Program-made: the position numbers and the translations under genes
The notes under the pieces: generated by a model
The model's database searches: none
What the model was told of the DNA's origin: nothing
What the model saw: only the letters and a program-made list of their open reading frames with translations
In this document: one piece after another, positions 1-8,344 of the stretch
Numbering within the stretch: position 1 is the stretch's first letter
Layout of the letters: each line of letters starts with the position of its first letter
Assembly: GCF_034344865.1 (NCBI RefSeq)
Contig: NZ_CP133774.1
Location: forward strand, 4,712,001 to 4,776,000
Direction: 5' to 3'
Source of the DNA: Pseudomonas sp. 10S4
Lineage (GTDB): Bacteria; Pseudomonadota; Gammaproteobacteria; Pseudomonadales; Pseudomonadaceae
Length of the DNA stretch: 64,000 bases

Positions 1-421
1 CATTGGCGTGAGGGCGAGATTCGTTGATGACTTTCGCCGACTCCGCGTGCTGCAACCAGCCGCTGACAGCGGGCAGGTGATCCATGCATTTGCACTTGGC
101 AACGGCGGTCATGGCGCCGCAATCCGAATGGCCGCAGATCACGATGTCGGTGACGCCGAGCACGGCGACCGCATATTCGACCGTGGCCGATACACCACCG
201 GGATGCGGGCTGTAGGACGGGACGATGTTGCCGGCGTTGCGGATCACAAACAGTTCGCCGGGTTCTTGCTGGGTCAGCAGTTCAGGCACTACGCGGCTGT
301 CGGAACAGGTGATGAACAAGGTGCCGGGGTGCTGGGTGGTGGCCAGGTGTTTGAACAAGTCAGTGCGTTGTGGGAAGGCTTCGTTCTGGAACTTCAAAAA
401 ACCGTCGATGAGCGCTTTCAT
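1..421 (-). CDS. cynT: Beta-carbonic anhydrase (cyanate-operon type), C-terminus cut by window edge
   Basis: Zinc enzyme that interconverts CO2 and bicarbonate; in cyanate operons it keeps bicarbonate available for cyanase. The product begins [18 protein letters not shown] and shows the beta-class motifs in order: CSDSR (zinc Cys and the Asp-Arg pair) near residue 40, a GxxxPS-type stretch, and GHSDCGAM (zinc His and Cys) near residue 100. About 140 residues are present of the usual 210-220; the rest lies before base 1. It is the last gene of a cynS - DUF2790 gene - cynT set on the minus strand, 34 bp after the DUF2790 gene. The start ATG at 421 is the only one that gives the family-typical N-terminus. 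The cyn assignment rests on the neighbourhood; the enzyme class is clear. Confidence 0.93.
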   Translation of the reverse strand, partial: MKALIDGFLKFQNEAFPQRTDLFKHLATTQHPGTLFITCSDSRVVPELLTQQEPGELFVIRNAGNIVPSYSPHPGGVSATVEYAVAVLGVTDIVICGHSDCGAMTAVAKCKCMDHLPAVSGWLQHAESAKVINESRPHAN

Positions 422-455
422 GTTTGCTTCCTCAAAAGTGATGAACCGTGGCGAC

Positions 456-698
456 TCAGTTCGAGCAACCGGTACCGAATTCGCTGTACTGCAAAATGTG
501 CGTAACGCCTTTGGAGTCGAGGTAGGTCATCTCCACCGGCGTCGGACCGCAAACATCGGCGACCGGGGTGATGTTCACGACCCGAGCGATGTCCAGGTCC
601 ATGCCGTACTGGTAGGCAACGGCGCCGTCCTGGGCTTGAGCCTGGGCAGCCAGGCCGGCGATCAACGACAGTGCGAAGAGAATTTTTTCATGGGGCAT
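456..698 (-). CDS. DUF2790 small secreted protein
   Basis: An 80-residue protein with an N-terminal signal peptide (hydrophobic [16 protein letters not shown], cleavage expected after AQA near residue 22) and the DUF2790 core: [13 protein letters not shown], then a short strand rich in [16 protein letters not shown] and a C-terminal Cys close to the end. DUF2790 proteins are common in Pseudomonas and usually periplasmic; their role is unknown to me. The two cysteines could form a disulfide. It lies between cynS and cynT in the same orientation with short gaps, so it is probably transcribed with them, which is not part of the enteric cyn operon. Confidence 0.85.
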   Translation of the reverse strand: MPHEKILFALSLIAGLAAQAQAQDGAVAYQYGMDLDIARVVNITPVADVCGPTPVEMTYLDSKGVTHILQYSEFGTGCSN

Positions 699-770
699 CC
701 TCCAGATGAATTTGGTGAATGAAATGTTTTGGGTGGTGGGCCCGCACGTTAAGTGCGGGCCGGTACTGAT

Positions 771-1238
771 TTAGAAAGGACGCAGTGGCAGGAACTTGCC
801 GTCCAGGGTGATCACGGCGCGGGAGCCGCCTTCCGGGTCTTCGACTTTCTTCATGTCGAGCTTGAAGTTGATCGCGCTGATGATGCCGTCGCCGAACTGC
901 TCATGAACCAGGGCTTTCAAAGTAGTGCCGTAGATCTGGATCATTTCGTGGAAACGGTAAATGGTCGGGTCGGTCGGTACACCCGACAGGCTGCCGCGCA
1001 GCGGGATGATTTGCAGACGGGCGATGCTGTCAGCGTCTAGGTCCAGCTTCTCGCCGACCACTTTGGCGGCGGCTTCCGGCAGCGGGTGCTGGCCGAGCAG
1101 GGCAGCGGTGACGTAGGCCAGGCCGAGGCCGGTGCCATCGGTCAGGTCCTGCCAGGACAGGTTTTTGCGGGCCTTGGCATCAAGGATCGAAGTGGTCAGG
1201 GCCAGACTCTGGTCGTTGTAAGCGTGGGACTGTTGCAT
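771..1238 (-). CDS. cynS: Cyanase (cyanate hydratase)
   Basis: Catalyses bicarbonate-dependent breakdown of cyanate to ammonia and CO2 in the cytoplasm. The 155-residue product matches the family length (about 156). The N-terminal half is the helical HTH-like domain ([19 protein letters not shown]); the C-terminal half holds the catalytic set: Arg and Glu in [12 protein letters not shown] and Ser in [10 protein letters not shown]. The reading frame stays open well upstream, but ATG 1238 gives the family N-terminus [10 protein letters not shown] and is preceded by an AGGAGT-like ribosome site. First gene of the minus-strand operon, divergent from cynR, so CynR is the expected activator. Confidence 0.96.
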   Translation of the reverse strand: MQQSHAYNDQSLALTTSILDAKARKNLSWQDLTDGTGLGLAYVTAALLGQHPLPEAAAKVVGEKLDLDADSIARLQIIPLRGSLSGVPTDPTIYRFHEMIQIYGTTLKALVHEQFGDGIISAINFKLDMKKVEDPEGGSRAVITLDGKFLPLRPF

Positions 1239-1370
1239 GGTGTGACTCCTATCGGGTTGAGCTATTGGGTGGTTGCTGTGTGTGGAGCAATCTTCTGCCG
1301 ATTGACTCATAGCGTCCAAGACCGATATACAATGTTGCGCATAAGTACAGCCTATAGATGGAATGTTCCC
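1239..1370. promoter_or_regulatory. cynS-cynR divergent promoter region
   Basis: The 132 bp between the divergent starts of cynS and cynR must hold both promoters and the CynR operator. LysR proteins bind T-N11-A type sites, and AT-rich tracts around 1320-1365 are candidates, but I could not single out one box with confidence. Confidence 0.4.
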
Positions 1371-2252
1371 ATGCTGCTCCGACATCTGCGTTACTTGATA
1401 GCGGTCGCTGATAACGGCGGCTTCACCCGCGCAGCCGAAGCGCTGCACGTTTCTCAGCCGACTCTGTCCCAGCAAATCCGCCAATTGGAAGAAACCCTGG
1501 GCGTGACCTTGTTCGACCGCACCTCGCGCACGGTCAAACCCACCGATGCGGGCGAGGCCTACATCGAATGCGCCCGACGGGTGTTGGTGGAACTGGAGGC
1601 GGGTAAGCGCGCGCTGCATGACGTGAAGGATTTGTCTCGTGGCGCTTTGCGCCTGGCCATGACGCCGACTTTCATGGCGTATCTGGTGGGGCCGCTGGTG
1701 CGCGATTACACAGCACGGTTCCCGAACATCCACCTGGAGATTTTCGAGCTGTCCATGGACGGCATCGAGGCCGGGCTGGCGGATGACTCACTGGACATCG
1801 CTATTGCCTTTACGCCAGTCAGAAACCCCGAGATCGAGTGCATCCCGGCGTTTATCGAGACGTTGGGGATTGTGGTCGGGCGTGATCATCCGCTTTACGA
1901 GAGCCAGGGTGCGCTGGCGCCGAGCGAGGTAGCGCAACTGGAGTTCGCGTTGCTGGCGCCGGAATTCATTACCCGATCGTCCATCGACGAATACTTCCGC
2001 CAACAAAGCATCACGCCCAAAGTGGTGATCGAGGTGAATTCGGTGAGCACCTTGCTGGAGGTGATTCGCCATACGGCGGTCGCGACCATTTTGCCGGAGG
2101 CGATTGCCACCGAGGATCGAGCGTTGCGCAAGATTCCATTGCAAGGTGAAGCGCCGCAGCGCGGGGCGGCGTTGTTGCGTCGTCGCAATAATTACCACAG
2201 TGCGGCGGCGCTGGCGTTTGTGGAGTTGGTGTTGGGAGCAGAGCTTTCCTAG
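1371..2252 (+). CDS. cynR: LysR-type cyanate regulator
   Basis: Transcription activator expected to respond to cyanate. The 293-residue protein has an N-terminal winged helix ([20 protein letters not shown], then [19 protein letters not shown], residues about 3-60) and a periplasmic-binding-protein-like effector domain from about residue 90. The frame is open upstream; ATG 1371 is chosen because it gives the MLLRHLRYL start typical of CynR, while ATG 1332 would add 13 unusual residues. Divergent position next to cynS supports the specific name; the LysR family itself is certain. Confidence 0.88.
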   Translation: MLLRHLRYLIAVADNGGFTRAAEALHVSQPTLSQQIRQLEETLGVTLFDRTSRTVKPTDAGEAYIECARRVLVELEAGKRALHDVKDLSRGALRLAMTPTFMAYLVGPLVRDYTARFPNIHLEIFELSMDGIEAGLADDSLDIAIAFTPVRNPEIECIPAFIETLGIVVGRDHPLYESQGALAPSEVAQLEFALLAPEFITRSSIDEYFRQQSITPKVVIEVNSVSTLLEVIRHTAVATILPEAIATEDRALRKIPLQGEAPQRGAALLRRRNNYHSAAALAFVELVLGAELS

Positions 2253-2266
2253 TCACCGTCATTCAA

Positions 2267-2359
2267 CTGTGGGAGCGAGCTTGCTCGCGATAGCGGTGGG
2301 TCAGTCGACAGTGATGTTGAAGGTGATGGCCCCTTCGCGAGCAAGCCCGCTCCCACAGG
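2267..2359. repeat. REP pair (class A, GTGGGAGCGAGCTTGCTCGC)
   Basis: Two inverted copies of the Pseudomonas GTGGGAGC[G/A]GGCTTGCTCGCGA palindrome separated by about 45 bp, between cynR and a terminator. Same family as the copies near 7.1, 14.6, 23.4, 27.7, 30.8 and 31.8 kb. Confidence 0.9.
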
Positions 2360-2400
2360 GATTTAGGGTGTTCACTAAACGTGTGTGAAAACCCATGCAT

Positions 2401-2440
2401 AAAAAAGGGCCTTCTCCTTGATGGGAGCAGGCCCTTTTTT
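2401..2440. terminator. Bidirectional Rho-independent terminator
   Basis: A-run, stem GGGCCT / AGGCCC with a 16-nt loop, then a T-run; A and T tracts extend the stem to 12 bp. It sits between the convergent cynR (ends 2252) and the minus-strand gene ending at 2450, so it can serve both. Confidence 0.88.
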
Positions 2441-2449
2441 CAATCTTAC

Positions 2450-2779
2450 TCAGTAGAACCGATCAATCACCCGAACTTCGTTCTGGTTCTGCATCGATGC
2501 CCACGCCTGTTTCAGAGTTTGCAGAACATTACCCATGAAGTCCTTGTCGGCTGCGGCTTTCTTGCCGACATAACCCTGGCCGCGACGGTACATCTTCAGT
2601 CGGGCCAGCAGGTCCTGGTTGTTCTGGTCGAACTCTGCTTCGTGAGCATGGGGCGACAGGCTGTCCATGTGCACCTGGCCCGACTTGCTGATCCACAGGA
2701 TATGGCTGTCGTGGCTGTCTTTCTGCGCAGCGAACATACGAGCCAGTTCATCGATAGTAGGTTGATTGTTCAGATTCAT
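2450..2779 (-). CDS. Conserved hypothetical Pseudomonas protein
   Basis: A 109-residue soluble protein beginning MNLNNQPTIDELARMFAAQKD. It has no signal peptide, no membrane segment and no motif I recognise; it is rich in charged and Gln residues with a basic middle (LKMYRRGQGYVGKKAA). ATG 2779 is preferred over upstream in-frame starts because GGGGCTT-like ribosome site precedes it. It ends just before the shared terminator at 2401-2440 and stands alone. Function unknown. Confidence 0.7.
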   Translation of the reverse strand: MNLNNQPTIDELARMFAAQKDSHDSHILWISKSGQVHMDSLSPHAHEAEFDQNNQDLLARLKMYRRGQGYVGKKAAADKDFMGNVLQTLKQAWASMQNQNEVRVIDRFY

Positions 2780-2939
2780 ATTAAGCCCCTTGACCATTTG
2801 GTGATCTTTCAAAGTTGATTCGCTAATACAGGTAGCCCATCGGTTAGTTGATCCCTGGCACCGAAACCAGGACGTCAGCGGTCAGCCGTCGAAATGACGG
2901 GGTCTCGCGTCTGTTGCATGTAGTCGTGTTGAATAACTG

Positions 2940-3243
2940 CTACGCAATAGCGTCACAACGAAGAGAAGCGGCGAAAACCTGGAGGCCACTGCCGACGTTT
3001 TCAGGGTCGGCCACAAGCTTCATGAGAATGTTTCGCCAGCGCTTCTCGTCTTTGTACTGGACGTTCGGGCCAGGTCAGCTTCTTCAATCTGCCTTGTGGG
3101 CAGCGTGTATCCGGGAAAAACAGCTCGGCGGTCAGACGAGCTTGCTCAAACGTGTTGCCTGTACTCCCGATCGGGGAGACGTCTGCATCATGCAAGGGCA
3201 AATCGACGGCGTCAACGGTTATGTAGTGATTATTTTTAGTCAC
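2940..3243 (-). pseudogene. Possible small gene broken by a one-base gain
   Basis: Reading leftward from GTG 3243, frame 1 gives a plausible start (MTKNNHYITVDAVDLPLHD) and then degenerates after CPQGRLKKL; the next frame picks up with GPNVQYKDEKRWRNILMKL and runs to a stop at 2940. Removing one base near 3070 would join both into about 100 residues. I do not recognise the protein. The start lies inside a perfect inverted repeat (3221-3248). It could also be non-coding; the case rests only on protein-like composition of both halves. Confidence 0.3.
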
Positions 3244-3248
3244 TACAT
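3221..3248. promoter_or_regulatory. Perfect inverted repeat, operator-like
   Basis: ATGTAGTGA - N10 - TCACTACAT: two perfect 9-bp arms around an AT-rich centre, upstream of the possible gene 2940-3243 and about 40 bp past the stop of the acetyltransferase gene. Geometry fits a dimeric repressor site better than a terminator, as there is no GC-rich stem. Confidence 0.5.
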
Positions 3249-3287
3249 ATTGTCGGACAAAGTGGTTTTGGTATTAGGAAAGGGTGT

Positions 3288-3791
3288 CTAGAGCCCGGTG
3301 GTTGGGCTTTCCAAGCGGTAGAACGTGCAGGGATAGCCGTCTACCGTCTGTTGCTGCGTTGTGAAATTTTCCTGCGCAAGGGCAGGGATCACCTTTGCCC
3401 AAAACAACCGCGCAGGCTGGTTCGCATCGATGTGGAAAATTTGCCATTGACCGGGGAGCTGGCTCAAGAGGGTGGATGCGACAAACTTCGCGACGCCTTG
3501 GCCACGAAAGCGTCGGCTGACAAAAAAGTAGCCGATGTTGAGATATGCGCCAGGCAGGTGGGTTTGATCATCCACCGTTACGAACCCGGCCAGCTCTCCA
3601 TCAACCTTGATCAAAAACGGCCGCGTCGCCGGTTTTCGCCAGTAATCCAGCTTCGGCTGAATGTTGAACAAACCCTGTTCGCCAAGCTTCAGCGGCAGCC
3701 ACTCGCTGAAGTCGTACGTGTAGAACTGCATCAGGTTTTCAATCGTCTCCAGTTCGTCGCGTTGCGCGGCGTAAAGTTCTATGAGAGGCAT
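3288..3791 (-). CDS. GNAT family N-acetyltransferase
   Basis: A 167-residue acetyl-CoA-dependent acyltransferase of unknown substrate. The acetyl-CoA binding loop is visible as RRFRGQGVAKFVA (R/Q-x-x-G-x-G/A) near residue 95, preceded by the beta-4 strand YLNIGYFFVS and followed by the beta-5 segment WQIFHIDANQPARLFWAK typical of GNAT proteins. N-terminal region IELYAAQRDELETIENLMQFYTYDFSEW is typical of a Pseudomonas subgroup annotated only as acetyltransferase. Single gene; the next gene upstream is a GST separated by 47 bp. Confidence 0.85.
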   Translation of the reverse strand: MPLIELYAAQRDELETIENLMQFYTYDFSEWLPLKLGEQGLFNIQPKLDYWRKPATRPFLIKVDGELAGFVTVDDQTHLPGAYLNIGYFFVSRRFRGQGVAKFVASTLLSQLPGQWQIFHIDANQPARLFWAKVIPALAQENFTTQQQTVDGYPCTFYRLESPTTGL

Positions 3792-3838
3792 GGCGGGCTC
3801 CTGATTTCGCGGACCATCCCTGGCCCGCAGATGTTCAC

Positions 3839-4468
3839 TCAGTGGGGCGCGAAGTCGTACTTGCCACCCTTTTTCAAGGCGGCGATGTAAGCCGGGCGCG
3901 CCTGGAAGCGTTCAATCCAGGCCGCTACATGAGGGTAGTCGCGAAGCTTGCCCTGGGCCCTGGCGATTTCGCCAATGAAACTCATCTGGATGTCGGCGGC
4001 GCTGAATTCATTACCCAGCAGGTAGTCGGACTGGCTCAGTGCCGTGTCGAGGTAGCTCAGGTAGTTGGCCACTTCCGAATTGATGCGCGGATGCAGCGGC
4101 GCGCCGGCTTCACCCAACTTGCCCACATAGAGATTCAGCATCATCGGCAACATCGCCGAGCCTTCGGCGAAGTGCAGCCATTGCACGTATTGATCGTAGG
4201 CGGCGGTGGATGGATCAGGTTGCAGGCGACCCTGGCCGTGACGGCGAATCAAGTAGTCGATGATCGCGGCGGACTCGATCAGCTTCTGCGAGCCATCCTC
4301 GATCACCGGCGATTTGCCCAAGGCATTGATCGCTTTCAACTCTGGCGGCGCGAGGTTGGTTTTCGGGTCGCGCTGATAGAGCTTCAGTTCGTAGGGGATG
4401 GCCAGCTCTTCCAGCAGCCAGAGGATGCGCTGGGAGCGGGAGTTGTTCAGGTGGTGGACGATGATCAT
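3839..4468 (-). CDS. Glutathione S-transferase
   Basis: A 209-residue cytosolic GST. N-terminal thioredoxin-like domain (IIVHHLNNSRSQRILWLLEEL, with the catalytic-type Ser/Asn region at residues 8-12), the cis-Pro and glutathione-binding SPVIEDG and ESAAIIDYL motifs around 53-70, then the all-helical domain with the N-capping box region (EFSAADIQMSF). Length is normal. The substrate cannot be read from sequence. It is followed by an acetyltransferase gene in the same direction. Confidence 0.9.
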   Translation of the reverse strand: MIIVHHLNNSRSQRILWLLEELAIPYELKLYQRDPKTNLAPPELKAINALGKSPVIEDGSQKLIESAAIIDYLIRRHGQGRLQPDPSTAAYDQYVQWLHFAEGSAMLPMMLNLYVGKLGEAGAPLHPRINSEVANYLSYLDTALSQSDYLLGNEFSAADIQMSFIGEIARAQGKLRDYPHVAAWIERFQARPAYIAALKKGGKYDFAPH

Positions 4469-4546
4469 GGTCGGTACCTTTTCAGAAAGTAGGGCGATCG
4501 CCGGGCTTGAGCAACACTAGACCATCCGTGGCTTGTCGAAGTGCCC

Positions 4547-6495
4547 TCATGCTTTGCTCGCCGGTTTGGCGGCGCGTTTTGCACCGGCTGCGGGCTTGCG
4601 CGGGGTGGACTTGCGTTTCTTCTTCCAAGGAGTTGCGCCGCTACCGGCGGGGCTGGCCGGCCCGCTGATGGTCAGGCTCAGGCCGGCGCAGCGAGCGACC
4701 TGCTTGCTCATCCAGGCGGCCTGCTTGGTGACGAATTCTTCCAGGCTCATTTCACCACTTTGCACCATGTCCAGCGCCTGTTCCCAGATCGCGGTGGTGC
4801 CAGGGTCGGCGATGGCTCGGGGCACGGCGTCGATCAGGCTGAACGCGGCCGGCGTTGCGGCCAGGGCCTTGCCGTTCTTCACCAGATAACCCCGGTCGAG
4901 CAGGCCCTGGATGATCGAGGCGCGGGTCGCTTCGGTGCCGATCCCGGTGGTGTCCTTGAGTTTTTGCTTGAGCAGCGGGTCTTCCACCAGTTTGGCGACG
5001 TTCTTCATTGCCTTGATCAAGTCGCCCTCGGTGAACGGCTTGGGCGGTTGGGTCCAGAGGTCCTTGAGTTTGACGTCGGCCACCGCACAATCGCGCCCTT
5101 CGGTCAGGGCCGGTAGGGTTTGTGGCGCTGGCGCCTCGCGGCCCTTGGCCGGAGCGAGGGCCTCGGGCAGGGCACGCTTCCAGCCAGGTTCGACGATCTG
5201 CTTGCCCACGGCGCGCAGAGCTTCGCCAGCACAGTCGAAGTCGGCCTGGGTGCGGTCGTATTCATGGTTGGGCAGGAACTGCGCCAGATAACGCGCGCGG
5301 ATCAGCGTGTAAACCGCCCGTTGCTTACCCACCAACCGCTCGAGGTTTTTCGCTGCCGCGGTGGGGATGATGCCGTGGTGAGCGCTGACCTTGGCATCGT
5401 TCCAGGCCCGTGAGCGTCGCTGAGGCTCCAGATGCTCGTTCAAGGCGTTGAGGCTTGGGTCGGCCTGGCGCAGAGCGGCGAGAATGCCAGGCGCTTCGCT
5501 GTGCTGACTCAGGGGCAAATAGCCGCAGTCACTGCGCGGGTAGGTGATGACTTTGTGGGTTTCGTAGAGTGCCTGGGCGATGTCGAGGGTTTCCTGGGCG
5601 CCGAGGCCGAGCTTCTTGCGCAGACTTCCTGCAAGGTGCCCAGATCAAACGGCAGCGGAGCGATTTCGCGCATGCGTTCGGTCCGAAGTTTGATCACCCG
5701 GGCGCTTGACGCACTGCCCATCGCCGCTGCCGCTTGCTGCGCCAGAGCCTGATTCAGGCAGCGATCCTGATCGTCGCAAACGTCTGATGCTGCGCGCCAT
5801 TGCGCGGTGAACGCCGTGCCATCGTGCAGCAATTGCACGTCGATGGCCCAATAGGCGACAGGGACGAAATCGGCAATGCTGCGATCCCGATCCACCACCA
5901 GCCGCAAGGTCGGGGTTTGCACGCGGCCGACCGGCAGCACGCCTTGATAACCGGACTGTCGCCCCAGCAACGTGAACAGTCGACTCATGTTCATCCCGAT
6001 CAGCCAGTCGGCCCGGGAGCGGCCCAGCGCCGAGTGGTAGAGGCTGAAGGTCTCGACCCCCGGCTTGAGCGCCGCTAAGGCCTTGCGGATCGACGCATCA
6101 TCCAGCGCCGATAGCCAAAGCCGCCGGATCGGCCCGCGATAGCGGCAATGCTCCACCAGTTCCCGGGCGATCATCTCGCCCTCGCGGTCGGCGTCCGTGG
6201 CGATCACCAGTTCAGTGGCCTCGCCAAGCAAGCGTTTGACCGCTTTGTACTGGCTGGCGGTACGCGGCTTGACGGTCATCTTCCATTTGTCGGGGATGAT
6301 CGGCAGGTCTGCCAGCACCCAGCGCTTGTAGCGCGCGTCGTAGGCATCCGGCGGCGCGGTTTCCAGCAGGTGGCCGATGCACCAGGTCACCGTGACGTTC
6401 GTTCCCAGCCAGCAACCGTCGCCCCGGCGCTTGGCGCCGAGCACTGCTGCAATGTCTTTGGCCTGGGAAGGTTTTTCACAGAGGTACAGCTGCAT
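4547..6495 (-). pseudogene. topB: DNA topoisomerase III, interrupted by a one-base loss
   Basis: Type IA topoisomerase that decatenates DNA and works with RecQ-type helicases. The first 290 residues carry the TOPRIM domain (MQLYLCEKPSQAKDIAAVLG; DADREGEM with the acidic metal residues) and the active-site region LPVGRVQTPTLRLVVDRD. After LGTLQEVCA the frame is lost; the next frame resumes with LPLSQHSEAPGILAALRQ and runs to a Lys/Ala-rich tail. Adding one base in CTTCTTG near 5612-5618 restores about 649 residues, the normal length (E. coli 653). Such a gene is rarely lost, so a sequence error is likely. ATG 6495 gives the family N-terminus; an upstream in-frame ATG at 6504 is possible. A LexA-type site lies about 75 bp upstream. 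Confidence 0.9.
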
Positions 6496-6568
6496 AACCA
6501 CCATCGTTCAAGTCGGTTTGAAGAAGGTGGACAGAATGCGCAGGGATTACGATTGGAGCAACCTTTAT

Positions 6569-6584
6569 CTGTATGGATATACAG
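6569..6584. promoter_or_regulatory. LexA (SOS) box candidate
   Basis: CTGTATGGATATACAG fits the CTGT-N8-ACAG consensus with an AT-rich alternating centre. It is the core of a longer imperfect inverted repeat (about 6560-6596, AACCTTTAT...ATAAAAGGTT). It lies 74 bp before the topB start and 29 bp after the end of the neighbouring gene's stop, so topB is the only gene it can govern on the minus strand. Confidence 0.65.
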
Positions 6585-6612
6585 ATAAAAGGTTGCCGAT
6601 GATGACGAGACC

Positions 6613-7080
6613 TTAGACCGAGGCTTCCGAGCCTGCGACCGCTTTCCAACCCGCCAGCGGCGTCAGGAAGTGCAGCTCGAACCGGCGTTCAATGAACGCC
6701 CAGCGGCCATCACGCCATTCGAATCGATCGTGATACAGGCCGCTGATCTGCACCTGTCCCATTTCGACATGAGTACACAAACAGTCCACCGCAACCCGCC
6801 CGGCGGCGGTTTCGCCGTCGATATCGATCACGGCGTTGGCCATCCAGTGATGCATGTGGGGCATCGTCGCCCAGTTGCTGTGGGCCGACTCGATGATCGC
6901 GTCGATGCCTTGATAACTGCCGAACGCTGCACCCAGATCCAGTCGTGCGCCGTCGTGCCAGATACTTCTGAGCAGGTGTTCGTCGCGGCCCTCGAAGGCC
7001 AGGACGTATTCGGCGATCAGCCGATGGGCGACGCTGCCGCCAACAAGCCCGCTCCCACAGGGGATTGCGGTCGTACACAA
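6613..7080 (-). CDS. SnoaL/NTF2-like protein with a REP-derived 5' end
   Basis: Alpha+beta cone fold protein of the SnoaL_4/NTF2-like group, small enzymes or binding proteins of varied function. The core is clear: LIAEYVLAFEGRDEHLLRSI, WHDGARLDLG, then MPHMHHWMANAVIDIDG and the closing sheet QISGLYHDRFEWRDGRW. The 5' end is odd. The only in-frame start is TTG 7080, and residues 6-16 (IPCGSGLVGGS) are encoded by a REP fragment. An ATG at 7093 in another frame gives MSREFVYDRN. The usual first helix of the family is missing, so the true start has probably been replaced or the frame damaged. Expression is doubtful. Confidence 0.6.
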   Translation of the reverse strand: MCTTAIPCGSGLVGGSVAHRLIAEYVLAFEGRDEHLLRSIWHDGARLDLGAAFGSYQGIDAIIESAHSNWATMPHMHHWMANAVIDIDGETAAGRVAVDCLCTHVEMGQVQISGLYHDRFEWRDGRWAFIERRFELHFLTPLAGWKAVAGSEASV

Positions 7081-7104
7081 ACTCCCGACTCATCCACGAT
7101 CAAA

Positions 7105-7197
7105 GGTGGGAGCGGGCTTGCTCGCGAAAGCGGTGTGTCTGGCGATAATCGATGGTGAATGTGCCGGCCTCTTCGCGAGCAAGCCCGCTCCCACACA
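7105..7197. repeat. REP pair (class A)
   Basis: Inverted GTGGGAGCGGGCTTGCTCGC copies about 50 bp apart, between the SnoaL-like gene and the AraC regulator gene. A further half copy at about 7040-7063 forms the 5' end of the SnoaL-like frame. Confidence 0.9.
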
Positions 7198-7215
7198 GGG
7201 GAATGGCAGCATCAC

Positions 7216-8115
7216 TCAGTGCGACGACACAAACACCGAATCCTCCATTGGCGGCGGCAAGGCAAACGCACCTTTCATCCGCGCCACTTCATCGGTGGGC
7301 GTACGGCTGAACAGCCTTTTGAATTCCCGGCTGAACTGTGAGCCGCTTTCATAACCGACTTCAGACGCCGCCATCGCCACGCTATAGCCGTTGCGTGCCA
7401 TCAATAGGCGAGCCTGATGCAGGCGTGTCGATTTCAGGTACTGCATCGGCGAGGTGTGGGTGATGGCTTTGAAATGCGCGTGAAAGGTCGGCACGCTCAT
7501 GTTTGCTTCCGCGGCCAACTGCTCGACGTCCAGCCGTTCACCGAGGCTGCCGTGGATTTTTCGCAGGGCTTGGGACACTCGGCCGAAGCGACCTCGAGCA
7601 GTGAGGGCTGCACACATCGATCCACCCTGGGCACCGGTGAGAATCCGGTAATAGATTTCCCGCAGCAGTGACGGCCCAAGGATGCGGGCATCCAGCGGCG
7701 AATCGAGGGCTTCCAGCAGGCGCAGGACGGATTGGTTCAAGCGCGGTTCCATCGGCGAGGCGTACATGCCTTTAGGCTCGGCGGTGGGCTCGTCGTTGAG
7801 TTGCAGCATCAGATCGGCGGCGAGTTTGAAGTCCAGGTGAAAGTAGATCGCCAGCAGCGGTTCCTCGGCGCTGGCATCGGTTTCCATGGTGAACGGTACG
7901 GGCACGGCAACTGCCAGATAGTGTCGGGCATCGTACAGGTAAGTCGCGTTGCCCCAATATCCGCGCTTGCGCCCCTGACAGACGATGACGATGCCCGGAT
8001 CGTAGAGCACCGGCGTGCGCTCCAGCGCACGGTTGGAACGCAGTAAACGCACGCCCGGCAGCGCCGTGAGGTTGTAACCCTCATCCGGTGCGAGCTTCGT
8101 CAGCAGCGCAATCAT
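7216..8115 (-). CDS. AraC family transcriptional regulator
   Basis: A 299-residue regulator: N-terminal AraC_N cupin-like domain (LPGVRLLRSNRALERTPVLYDPGIVIVCQG, YDARHYLAVAVPVPFTM) of the YqhC-like subgroup, and a C-terminal double helix-turn-helix (LDVEQLAAEANMSVPTFHAHF; GYSVAMAASEVGYESGSQFS). The frame is open to 8247 but ATG 8115 gives the usual length and N-terminus. It is divergent from the SDR gene at 8345, which it probably controls; in related Pseudomonas loci such pairs respond to aldehydes or short-chain alcohols, but that is inference. Confidence 0.88.
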   Translation of the reverse strand: MIALLTKLAPDEGYNLTALPGVRLLRSNRALERTPVLYDPGIVIVCQGRKRGYWGNATYLYDARHYLAVAVPVPFTMETDASAEEPLLAIYFHLDFKLAADLMLQLNDEPTAEPKGMYASPMEPRLNQSVLRLLEALDSPLDARILGPSLLREIYYRILTGAQGGSMCAALTARGRFGRVSQALRKIHGSLGERLDVEQLAAEANMSVPTFHAHFKAITHTSPMQYLKSTRLHQARLLMARNGYSVAMAASEVGYESGSQFSREFKRLFSRTPTDEVARMKGAFALPPPMEDSVFVSSH

Positions 8116-8344
8116 CCGTGGCTGGCAATCGTTTTGATCAACACCTGAATTGCTCAACTGATCTACTCGCTCGATAACACAGGGCTTGAATGTGAACTCG
8201 CTCGCCCCGCAAATCAATCGACTCAGAGGAATAGGCAAAAGACCCACAGTTATGGGCGTTCATTCAGGGGGGCTACGCTCTTAGCATGGCTGTCAGCTTG
8301 ACTGCCGCGTGGTGCGGCAGCAAAACACCAGGTGGAACGTGATC

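Noticed and set aside
2820..3290. tRNA or other stable RNA in the gap after the gene at 2450-2779
   Set aside because: No cloverleaf with CCA-proximal stem or T-loop GTTCRA pattern could be formed; only the operator-like repeat at 3221-3248 stands out.
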